In this document: in pieces, positions 54,495 through 64,000 of the stretch
Position numbering within the stretch: the stretch's first letter is position 1
How the letters are laid out: every line of letters begins with the position of its first letter
Program-made: the position numbers and the translations under genes
From: Mucor racemosus
Taxonomy: Eukaryota > Mucoromycota > Mucoromycetes > Mucorales > Mucoraceae
NCBI GenBank assembly: GCA_027405735.1
Contig: JAPEHQ010000016.1
Coordinates: forward strand, 1-64,000
Direction: 5' to 3'
Length of the DNA stretch: 64,000 bases
Notes under the pieces: generated by a model
The model's database searches: none
Seen by the model: only the letters and a program-made list of their open reading frames with translations
Told to the model about the DNA's origin: nothing

Positions 54495-54686
54495 ATTACC
54501 CTATTTTTTATTCTTCGTTTTTTTTTTTTGTTTTTGATTTTTCTTATAATCCATATACACACAATTTTGCACACACATCCATCAATAGTATATAAAAAAA
54601 TGTATATATGCACAATACAGACACACACACACACACACACACACACAAATTATGTCTTTTTAAAATAAAAAATCAAATCTGATTCA
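54495..54686. repeat. Low-complexity 3' region with (CA)n microsatellite
   Basis: T-rich sequence is followed by an uninterrupted (CA)n run at about 54621-54648. It separates the convergent Puf and PSMG4-like genes and occupies the place where further Puf repeats would be expected. Confidence 0.85.
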
Positions 54687-55163
54687 CTACATTATATTCT
54701 TCAATAACTCTGTCAATTTCTTTTCCACAAACACAAAAAGCATATCATCTGGACTATTTAAATCAAAACTAATATAAAACTGTTGCTTATATTTGGAAGC
54801 TATGAATTACAACAAGTTAATCAAAGATACTCAGATGGTTTTTTGATAGCTATGAATTACCTAATCTACGAGCTAAATTTCGACTGTGTTCAGATACTCC
54901 TTTATTTATAATTGTAGTTGCTGATGCATTGGTCTATTATACAGAGTAAGTAATAAGATAACAATCACGCAGTATTATCTTACATGTGCTCCAAATGGTG
55001 GTACTGCAACTGACATATCACCTAATTTACCTTCTGCTTTACCGATCCAAATAAAGGCAGATTTATTCATTTGAGTCACTTGAAAATGGATAGGATCTGC
55101 TAGGAACAAATGTGTTGCTTGATGTATTAAAAACTTTGGTTCTGTTGCTGATGAATCTGACAT
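54687..55163 (-). CDS. Proteasome assembly chaperone 4 (PSMG4-like)
   Basis: Small chaperone of 20S alpha-ring assembly (PAC3-PAC4; Irc25-Poc4 in yeast). Three exons, reading down: 55163-54984, 54933-54861 and 54799-54687, give 121 residues against about 123 in human PSMG4. Recognisable segments are FQVTQMNKSAFIWIG, GDMSVAVPPFGAH, SRNLARRLASKYKQQF and YISFDLNSPDDMLFVFVE, in the family's order. I chose the ATG at 55163 (MSDSSATEP); the in-frame upstream ATG at 55199 would add 12 residues with a poor leader. Convergent with the Puf gene, whose stop is 192 bp away. Confidence 0.85.
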
Positions 55164-55199
55164 TATTGTTATTTTATATAAAAAAAAGTATGAAAGCAA

Positions 55200-57440
55200 A
55201 AAACACGTAATACAATTACTTTTTAGTCGAGTTTGAGTATCTCGGAGCGTGAATGGTACATGCGCTGCGAAGATTGAATATATTCTATCTCAAGCACTTT
55301 GGTAAGCTGTACCTGTTATAAGTGATTGAATTCCATAAATCAAATAAAAAACAAGAGTGAATACTAATAAAGCTTTGACTTAAAAACTTTTACCTGTGAG
55401 ATGGGTTTGGTAACAGAAATATTGCTCGATCTACTTGCTAAGAAATCAAAATAATAAATCGCATGCAGATGACATGAAATGGAGGGGGGGAACTGTAAGT
55501 ATTAAAAGTGTAGCCTTTTTTGCTACAACGAAATAAGGTGAAGCTTTCGTCATTGAATTGATTCGTTTTAAGAACATCTTCCAATAAAATTAAGCAATTA
55601 CACCCCACCGTCTTTGATTGCTTTTTTTAATAGAACTACGGTTTTGTTATACTCTATAAATGACGAGCTTGACTGACCTGCTCTGATACACTTGGGAAAT
55701 ATTATACTCCATAAGTTAAAATGGATTTAGAGGATTTTTTGCAAGTACCTACTTGCGCAAAAATTGAATTTTCATAGTTTTTTCAATCTTCAACATTGAA
55801 GCGTTCCCTCTTTTCTATAACTAACCTCATACGAAACACTTTTTATGACATACCTTAGCACTTCTAAACACTTATAAACTGGTCGTATTATACTACCAAT
55901 TCCTGAATTTATTTTATATCTCACGAAAAACTCAAAAACGAGTAAAATTCACTGTTTCTTCCTTGAAAACTGGGTCTCATTTTTCATCCCTGCTCTACTT
56001 TTTTTTTTACTAAATAACACCAAGAAAAAATTATATGTCAATGTACCTGAGATGTTCAGCTTTAATCCAAAAACAAGTATCCAGAAATATCCTATTTTTT
56101 GCAGTTGGTATTAATTTTTCAGTATTAAGGTTTCAGATTTTTTACGCGTATTTCACTGCTAATGGATTGAAAACTTTGAGGCTTCATATCTCTAGAAATA
56201 ATTAAGCTAAACTAACACTTTTTAATAATAAAACTTACTTGTTTTAACGTACTCTATAACATATTTGAATATGAAATAATTCTGAGCACTTTTATTTTTT
56301 TTCATTTTTTTGGGCATTTCTATAGTAGGTTTCAAAATATTGGTTAAATTGAGCAACATTTTTTTTGCATTCATGTCATTAAGCTTGTTAAGCTCTCCCA
56401 GACTCAATTTAGGGTTTTTTAAAATATTGATTTTTCGTGGAGATATCCTCAAAAATGTGTACAAAAAGGTACCTCCATTTCTAGCTTCCATTTTTCCCTT
56501 ATATGCCCTCATCCCAAATTCTGAATTTCAAAAAAATTTGGACAAAAATATCGTTTTCTCTACGAAAAATGCAGCTAAAAGGCTAAATAATAGCTCGATC
56601 AATAGATAATTTTTTTATGCATTATATCCATTATTTAAATTTAAAATATGCTTATAAAAAGTGTTCTGTACCTTCAAAAAACCTTCAAAATTTCAATGTC
56701 ATTTCATGCAATATTTAATGTAAAACATTTTTCTGAATTTTGTTTAGATGGATGCAGAATTTAAAACTGTACAAAAACCATTTAATACGCTATTTCAACT
56801 TACTTTGCAGTTCATGAGCTATAAAACTATTTTATTTTTTGGATCATTTTCTGGTCGATTTCAGAAATCAATTTTGGAACCCAGTTAGTATAGGGTTAAG
56901 CTGTAATATGAACTATTATTTTGATTATCTCGACGAAAAATCAATATTTTTCGCGGAAATAAAACATTCAAAGTAACTTAGAGTTGGATCTATCTGGTGA
57001 ATATAGAAAATTAATACCTCAATTTAGATGCTCGATTTTTTTATAATCAATTTTTGGTTAACCTTGGTAAATGTTGGTCAATTATTTGGCCAGCGCACTT
57101 ACGTTCTGGAACTAATATTTGTATTTTTCGAGAGATATCAATGGCTTATAAAGTGAAGATACATCTTCTTTGAAGATTTTACGTGATTCGACTTAATATT
57201 AAACGAAAACATTTGAAACCTGTTTAAAACCCATTTAAAACCTACTTTCCTACAGTCGTAATATTGTAAATGTATGTAACAAAGAAAGATGATTACGCGA
57301 GAATTGGTCAAACTTTATTAAAAATAAAAAGGAGATAGGGAAATCAAATGAGGGGTGAACGTCTACTACTATTTATATTTGAATTAAGAATTGCATATGC
57401 ACCTGTCTAGAATGGTGTCCTGACACTACGGTCGACCTGT
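55200..57440. repeat. Gene-free interval of old interspersed repeats
   Basis: No gene seen. Recurrent phrases shared with the 1,625-bp unit and with 44.9-45.5 kb include TTGAGATG-like words, CGACGAAAAATCAATATTTTT (about 56931), CGAAAAATGCAGCTA (about 56563) and AACCTTCAAAATTTCA (about 56680). At about 56730-56830 the sequence GGATGCAGAATTTAAAACTG...TTTCAACTTACTTTGCA parallels a segment of the array unit at 24975-25045. These are diverged members of a non-coding repeat family. Confidence 0.65.
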
Positions 57441-57785
57441 GCTGCACAAGATGATTTTGTTATGCCCAGGTGGGCTGCACATTATAGCCTGAACTGTTGT
57501 GCCCACTGAATATGGCTAAAAAGATAACAAACAAGGTGCACATGGGCACAACAAAAGAAACTGCACACGAGCACAACGCTAAGCCTGTTGTACGTGCATA
57601 ATTTTAGATTCTGTCCATGTGCATGACATTAATTCCATGTGTGCATAATAGTGGAATTGCCCATAAGTATATCATTATCATCCCTATTTGTCCATAATAA
57701 TAAAATCTGACCATGAGAGTAATGAGCTGATCGTATGAGCACAAATTGGTTTGTACATGAGCATCGTCGTGCCGTTCTCAAAATT
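57440..57785. repeat. Degenerate 21-bp minisatellite, tract 1
   Basis: Imperfect repeats around the words TGTGCATAAT, CCATGAG and GAGCACAAATTG recur about every 21 bp (for example, successive units begin at about 57711, 57732 and 57753). The unit resembles that of tract 2 at 62.5-64.0 kb. Confidence 0.5.
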
Positions 57786-60249
57786 TCATTGTTGCATTTT
57801 TTACTGGAATGGATTTTAAATTACATTTGCTTTTATTAATATATACTGCAGACAATACAATTCAATATGTTGTTGGTGTAGAACAATACTTGCAAGAGCC
57901 AATACAGTATATTTACGATTATCATCATCATTTGTAAATATAATTATAGCTATTACAATGTTTACAGCAACAATGGTTTTTGCTCGAGCATAAACTTAAA
58001 TAACACTTACTGCTTAAATTTATATGCAAACCAAATCTAAGATTATACAATAGATATTACTTTATCATACATAAAATTTGAACAAATTAACTTTCTTTAA
58101 ACTTACTATTTTAGTTTACGATTGTCAGCTGTAAAAAGATTTGTTTTAGACTATACTGTAGCTACAATCAAAACTATAAATATTAGGCAAGACATTATTA
58201 GAGTATTCTTTTTTTTTTGTTTCTATATCATTTGAAATTCTATCACTTTTCTGGAACATTTAGTAAGTTTGTAGTCAGTTCTAGCTTTTTATTGAGTAGA
58301 TATAAATATCATTGCCTTCGATTTGATCTGGTAATCAAGAAATACTTCCAGTAATACAGTGGTAAATAATGATATGTGATCTTAGAATGCGGTTAAATAA
58401 AAATATCAGTCTCTAATATAATGGCTGTTACCTATATTAAAAACACTAGTCCCTTAATATTAGAATGCGTATTTAGATACGAGAAAAGAATACCAGCTTG
58501 ATAATCTGATGTGCCTTATCAAATGGTGAATAATATCCTTGGAATAATATGAAAACAAAAAAAAAGAGAGAAACAATACACGTAGAAAAGGATTTTCAAG
58601 GCTTTACATTACTTAGCGCATTTAAACCCCTGCTAAATTGCACATTTCAGTCAATGTAAAAGCAGCATTACGCCGCATAAACCATAAACCAAACAAAATA
58701 GACAATATCTATTATCATAAAATATACATTTTTCTACCAGACAAACCGTCTGTCATATCATAGATTCGTTCAAAAATTGCAAAAGCGAGCCCGTAGAACG
58801 ACGCCATAATTGAGCATAGCAAGAATGAACGGCTAAGTCTCTTATACTATGGTATATATCTAAATTTTAAATAAAAATGTGTTTTTTTTTTTTACTTTTG
58901 TTATATTTAACCAGGTACAGTCTGAAATTTCAGACTTTGTAGCGGACATTCTTCGGGGCTCATTTTATCCTTACCCACACTCATGATTTTTATCAAAAAA
59001 CAGAAAAATCAACTTTTGATGCTAAAATCAATGTTTAAATGTACTACATTGTGAGAGAAAATTGTAGCCCTGACTAATACACATTTTATAAAAGCTTAAT
59101 ATTAGATATTAAGTAATGAAAATTTGTACTTTTGTCCCAAAAACGAGATTTTGGTTAAAGAATTTTCATGTAATATTTTGCAATAAAAATGTTGATTATT
59201 TTTTATTGAGCAAATAGAGCGCTAAATTTTCTATATGTGCATATTTTTTGTTTTTATAATTAGTAGTATAATTAACTCTAGATTTGCAAAATCAGAAAAA
59301 AAAAATTAAAAAATGTCAAAATTTGTTTAAATATACACAATGAATAACTAGAAAATAAAGTTAAAACTAGATATATTTATTAAGTATATTGTAGGTAAAA
59401 AAGATAACGAATCCATCTCGAACGACATCAGGATTCAGGGTATTTATATGTTTTGGAAGCGTGGATATAGAGTCTACAATACAGAGTGTATGAAAGTATG
59501 ATTTCATCTTCTTGAAGAACTAGTTGATTACACCATGATGATATAATAGGTTGGCCATAGCAAGTTTAGTAGGATACGATCAAGTTAAGTATATAGGATC
59601 TTCATGCTTGATTTACTTTAGACCGTGAATGTTGATACAAATGGAATAGTTGAATTCCATTTCCAGGAACGAGTTCATGATTGGCTCACTTCAGGATCTC
59701 AGGCTACACCATTTCATCATAGACTAAATGTAACATAACTAAATGAAATAAAATTGGCATACATCATTATCACCTCATACTCATCCTTCTATGCTAAGAA
59801 TAATGTCTACATAATCCTTTGAGCACTTCTACTAGTAATACATGTACCCAGTATAGTCTATGTCCTAAACAAAATTGATGATCTGGACAAGAATAATTTT
59901 TGAAATTAATATTCCGCTTATAAGCTTTGTAAGTCTGAAAAATAAGGGATTTTATAATACTGGAGAACTTTTTCAAGAATTTACAATTCTGTACCAACTT
60001 GATTCAAGCTTATCACTGTAAATCTTTATACATGTTAATATTGTGTAATAGTTTATTTGATGATAATATAGTTTTACTTTATAATTATTGCGTTAGAGGT
60101 GATTTACATTGAGTTTTATTCTTACCTCTTTAATATCATAAACATAATCATAAACATAAACGTAAACATAAACATGAAACATGAACATGGCCATCACTGG
60201 AACCTATTGCCGTCTTTTTACCCTCTTTGTCCCAAGTCAATTTATTCAA
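57786..60249. other. Gene-poor interval
   Basis: AT-rich. A short coding-like remnant at about 59653-59733 (+) reads VEFHFQERVHDWLTSGS, then TPFHHRLNVT and a stop, with nothing recognisable around it. A (CATAAA)-type microsatellite lies at about 60138-60175. I see no complete gene. Confidence 0.45.
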
Positions 60250-60535
60250 TGCGTTACCAATTTGTTAGATAGACGCTAATAAGTATTATCCTATGGCTTT
60301 AGCTTTGCATACCAGTCGTCCCTTCATGGATTTCTATACTACAAAAAGAGCTCGCACAAAATTTATAAAAAAATAAAAAAGTCTTTACAGCGATCTAAGA
60401 CCTAAATATTCTGGTAGAGAATAAAAAATAAAGTAGACTTTACTTAATAACCATCATTGCAATACCTTAGTATTTTCTCAACTTATTTTTATTTCAAATG
60501 CGGTTTCTCAATTTTAAGCTGGCCATTTGTACATC
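60250..60535 (-). repeat. Inverted, diverged copy of part of the 1,625-bp unit
   Basis: The reverse complement aligns with 24371-24645 of the array almost end to end, for example GGCCAGCTTAAAATTGAGAA, ATACTAAGGTATTGCAATGA and AGCTAAAGCCATAGGATA. I judge it at about nine bases in ten, with few gaps. It shows that the array unit belongs to an interspersed family present outside the array. Confidence 0.92.
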
Positions 60536-62469
60536 ATTGTTCAAATTAGTGTTAGCTTGCCTTGTAGTTCATCAAGCCACTATTACTGAATTCATGAATC
60601 TTGTCGAAACCTGGCTACAAGATGAAAATATAAAAGCCTCAAAAACTTGGTTGGAGTTTACTCATTTCGATAAAAAAATTTGTATTCTACCAAGAAGTAT
60701 CATACGTTATCATATTCTACAGTATCAATATATATTACAACCTATTGACTACGATATGTATTAAAGTGCAAAGTCTTAATACCGGATATAAGAGACTCCT
60801 GGAGTACTACTAAGTTTATCCAGCAATTACCAAGAACGCTTGGACCTGAATTATGACACCATATTATTTTATCCCAGCGGTTAATCAATCAAGTAGCTAT
60901 TAAATCAACATCCCAGCACATTTGGCGCAGCATTAAACCAAGGCAGCTCATAAGCTCTGCAAGCACGGTTAAATCATAGTTGATCCATTTCAATCCATAT
61001 TAAATTACTATTATCAAACAGTTCTAATGGTTTAATAGTGCCTTAAATTACATCTAAGGATTTCAATGTCAAATTAATATACTGTAAAAGGCCATACTTT
61101 TATATCTAAATAAACGATATGTTGTTTTTATTATACAGTTAAAGAACTGATTCATTACTCATTCTCTCTTAATTGTATTCTTTTTTAAATACTATTTATC
61201 AAACCTAAAAATAGACGACAAAATTCAAATGTTGCGTCCACCACAAGTCTGTGTACATTTCTTGGTTACGATTATAACACAGTTTGATATAATAAGTTCT
61301 ACATTGTTGCGTATTATGTTATAAAGCTCAGTTTATACTGTACGTATTGATAAATGTGGAACTAGTGTGTGTCACCTAGACGTGATTAAATATATATATA
61401 TATATATATATATACATAAACGGACTTAGTTTAATAGATTAGTCATATAATTAGAGAATGTGAATATAAAAGATGTTTCAACCTTATAATAAAGTTCTTT
61501 TATTTGTTTTAGTGTGCTCTTTCATTTTATAACAGGTTTTCTTTATTTTTATTAAAGGATTTAGTACATGTTTTAGCTTTGAAATTGATATAATCTCCTA
61601 GAGTAACGTCAAAGCGCTCTCGGATATATATATTTATATTCTGTTTGTAAATAGTTTTCTTGCATACAGATAACAATCAAGCAAATTTACGTAATTTTGC
61701 TTTTGTTAAAACTTTGTGGGTTCATAGAAAATACATCAATACATTTATATTTTGTGCAGCATATGTTTTCGTGATACTGTCAATGGTTTTACATGTGCTT
61801 AGTTGTATTATTTAATACTTTGCATCAGAACAAGAAATAGGAAATAATAAATAGATTGATAAAACAATTAATTTCAATCTTGCAATTTTTATTATGCAAT
61901 ATAAGGAATCGAAGAAAAAACAAATTAAATGAAAAATTATGGGTCGAGATTACAAACAATGAAATGCTCCAAGATGAACGAAAAGTAAATTGTAATATAA
62001 TTGGTTTAATGGAGTAGATAGTTAGCCGTTTAAAAGAACGTTTCCAGCAACACCACGAGGAGGTCTATCTACATGTTGCCATTTGACCTTATAGCTTGTT
62101 TACCACCATACTATAAAGTGATACTGAAATCAAGCAGATGCTATAAAATCAATACGACTCCGATTGCCAGAAAGGGCTATAGTTTCCAGCCGGTTACCGT
62201 GAAAGAAGACTACAATACCCTAAAAGGGGGAGAGGTCGCAAGTCCACAAATGGAGAGCAACCAGGTTAAATTGACCCAGGATTACCGATTGTACAAAAAC
62301 AAACAACTGAGTATAGTAACCGAATTTACGGGAAAGCATCAAAATAGACGTCATTCCAATAAAGGTGGTAAAAGTTATCACTTTTTCTTGATCATATGAT
62401 TTTGATTCTTAAACCCACCTAGGGTGTATCAAAAGTGAGATAACAAAAAAATGCTTTAACTTCTGAGTG
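60536..62469. other. Gene-poor interval with a (TA)n run and one less AT-rich island
   Basis: A (TA)n run lies at about 61390-61414. About 62040-62390 is distinctly richer in G and C than its surroundings and is open for 108 codons on the plus strand (62073-62399). On the minus strand it reads VKWQHVDRPPRGVAGNV, LLNG, then a stop near 62024, which could equally be a C-terminal exon. Neither product is recognised. Confidence 0.35.
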
Positions 62470-64000
62470 AAATATAGTAACTAAGATAATAATATCAAAG
62501 AAACAAAACCAGAGAGACAAGACCAGATATACCAAAATGAGCTAAAAGTAAATAAATAAAGCATATGAGAAACCAAATATTTCAAATTGAGATCAGATGT
62601 TGATAATACTTTTTGAATTTTTACCAAGGTAAGTAACTTCTTCATGAATAAAGACCACAAGTTAAACAAGTGAAACGAGACGTACATGAATTGAGACTAG
62701 CAGGTGAGCATAAATTTAGACCAGAAGTGCATAAATTGAAACCAAATGAGGATTAATTGAGATAAGACAAGCATAAAATGAGTTCCGATTAGTAGGGATT
62801 GAGACCACTAGATAGGCATATAAATTGACAACCAAAGAGCACAAATTGGGATTCCATGAACATAGATTTAGACCAGATGAACATAAATTAGAATAAAATA
62901 CGCATGAATTAATACCAAATAAATATGAATACAAACCAGAAGACCATGAATTTAGACCGGAAGAGCAAGAATTGGAACTACAGTAGAAGGTCAAGAATTT
63001 AGACATCAATGGTACATTTTTATACCAAAAGCGCATGAATTAATACCAAAAGGGAAAAATTAAAACCAGTTTAGCGTTAATTTAGACCAAATAAACATGA
63101 ATTTTGACCCGAGCACCACAAATTGAGAGAGGAAGAGTAAAAAGTAGACTAGAAGACCACCACTTTAGACCGGACAAGCACAAATAAAGACCAGATATGA
63201 ATGAATTGAAACCAGCTAGACATGAATTCAGGATAGACATGGATGAGTTACGAGCAAGTATGGATGAACGCCGACCACATGAGAATGAATTAATTCCAGA
63301 AGAAAATTCTTGAGACCAGATGGGAATGGACGTTGACCAGAAGAGCAGAAATAGAGACCACACTAGCATAAATTGAGACCAGCAGAAGTGCACAAATTTA
63401 GAACGGATGTAACGATGATATGGGTCCCAGATGAGCAGAATTTCACGCCACATAAGAGTTTATACCAGAAGAATATAAATTTAGATTAGTTAGAAATAAA
63501 TTAAGACAACCAGAGGAGCATATATATATACCTGAGATGCATGAATTAAGACCAGAACAGTATAAATAAAAACCAGCTGAAAGCAAATTAAGACCAGATG
63601 ACTATAAATAGAAACGAGATACATAAATGAATTGAGACGAGATGAGGATACAATGAGACTACATAAACTTACATTTAGACCGAAAATGTGTATAGCTAAA
63701 CCAGATGAGCATGAGTTGAGACCAGTTGAAAACGAATGAAGACCATATAAGCATAAATCGAGACGATGTACTGTCAAAAGTGAATCATACATTGAGGACA
63801 GAAACCAGAACGCATTTTGCACAAAAGACACCAGGTAAAGCAGGAATAGACAACATTTGTTAAGAGATATATGGTTATGCAAAATAGAAACAAGACCTTG
63901 TAGAAAAGAACCCAATTTTGCAGAAAAGACTTGAAATTTTGTAGAAGAGACAGAGAAGATTTTGCATATGAGAGACCTAATTTTGTGCATAAGAAATTCA
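62470..64000. repeat. Degenerate 21-bp minisatellite, tract 2, running to the window edge
   Basis: About 1.5 kb of imperfect 21-bp units. Reading from GACC, the consensus is roughly GACCAGATGAG then CATAAATTGA. The phase is clear at 62.69-63.78 kb. From about 63.79 kb a variant unit (ATTTTGCAGAAAAGACTTGAA) takes over and continues to the end. Because the period is seven codons, the minus strand keeps open frames of 106, 123 and 166 codons built of heptads such as SSGLNSC and FMLVWSL. These frames are more likely a by-product of the repeat than genes. Confidence 0.88.

Noticed and set aside
60498..60764. 88-codon open frame at the edge of the inverted repeat copy
   Set aside because: Its start lies within the repeat, the composition is AT-driven and no domain is recognisable.
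62716..63990. Minus-strand open frames of 106, 123 and 166 codons
   Set aside because: They follow from the 21-bp repeat phase; no start context, introns or recognisable domain supports genes.

Overview
The window reads as nuclear DNA of an AT-rich filamentous fungus, most likely a Mucoromycota (Mucorales-type) genome. Genes carry short GT-AG introns (about 45-90 nt). ATP sulfurylase has the fungal C-terminal APS-kinase-like domain. The other markers are a group III hybrid histidine kinase, a Zn2Cys6 regulator, an RRM-Puf protein, Elp1, proteasome beta1 and a COP9 subunit remnant. The phylum call is inference; no rRNA or other taxonomic marker is present.

Layout. 0.7-10.8 kb (+): a Nik1/Os-1-type hybrid histidine kinase whose poly-HAMP region is expanded to about 26 units of 92 codons. 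It is followed immediately by the 3' half of a COP9 signalosome subunit 6 gene. 11.8-13.4 kb (-): an amino-acid transporter of the AAAP/AVT type. These three neighbours share many small frameshifts, mostly missing single bases in short homopolymers, whereas the next genes are clean. 15.35-15.7 kb: a short retroinsertion with an 18-bp target-site duplication. 16.3-17.3 kb (+): proteasome beta1 (PRE3). 18.8-23.0 kb (+): Elongator subunit ELP1. 24.28-37.04 kb: a tandem array of a 1,625-bp non-coding unit, seven full copies plus one partial. 37.3-37.9 kb (-): an isochorismatase-like hydrolase broken by one in-frame stop. 41.0-44.0 kb (+): a Zn2Cys6 transcription factor with a 7-nt microexon. 46.2-48.1 kb (-): ATP sulfurylase (MET3), divergent from a Rossmann-fold protein at 49.2-50.1 kb (+). 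51.4-54.5 kb (+): an RRM-RRM-Puf protein that stops part-way through its Puf repeats. 54.7-55.2 kb (-): proteasome assembly chaperone 4. 55.2-64 kb: gene-poor, made of old interspersed repeats, an inverted diverged copy of part of the 1,625-bp unit, and two tracts of degenerate 21-bp repeats, the second running to the window edge.

The genes are mostly housekeeping or signalling and do not form a pathway cluster. Two (PRE3 and the PSMG4-like chaperone) belong to 20S proteasome structure and assembly, but they are 37 kb apart. The most unusual items are the poly-HAMP expansion, the homogeneous 1,625-bp satellite with diverged relatives elsewhere in the window, and the 21-bp minisatellites that keep a heptad reading frame.
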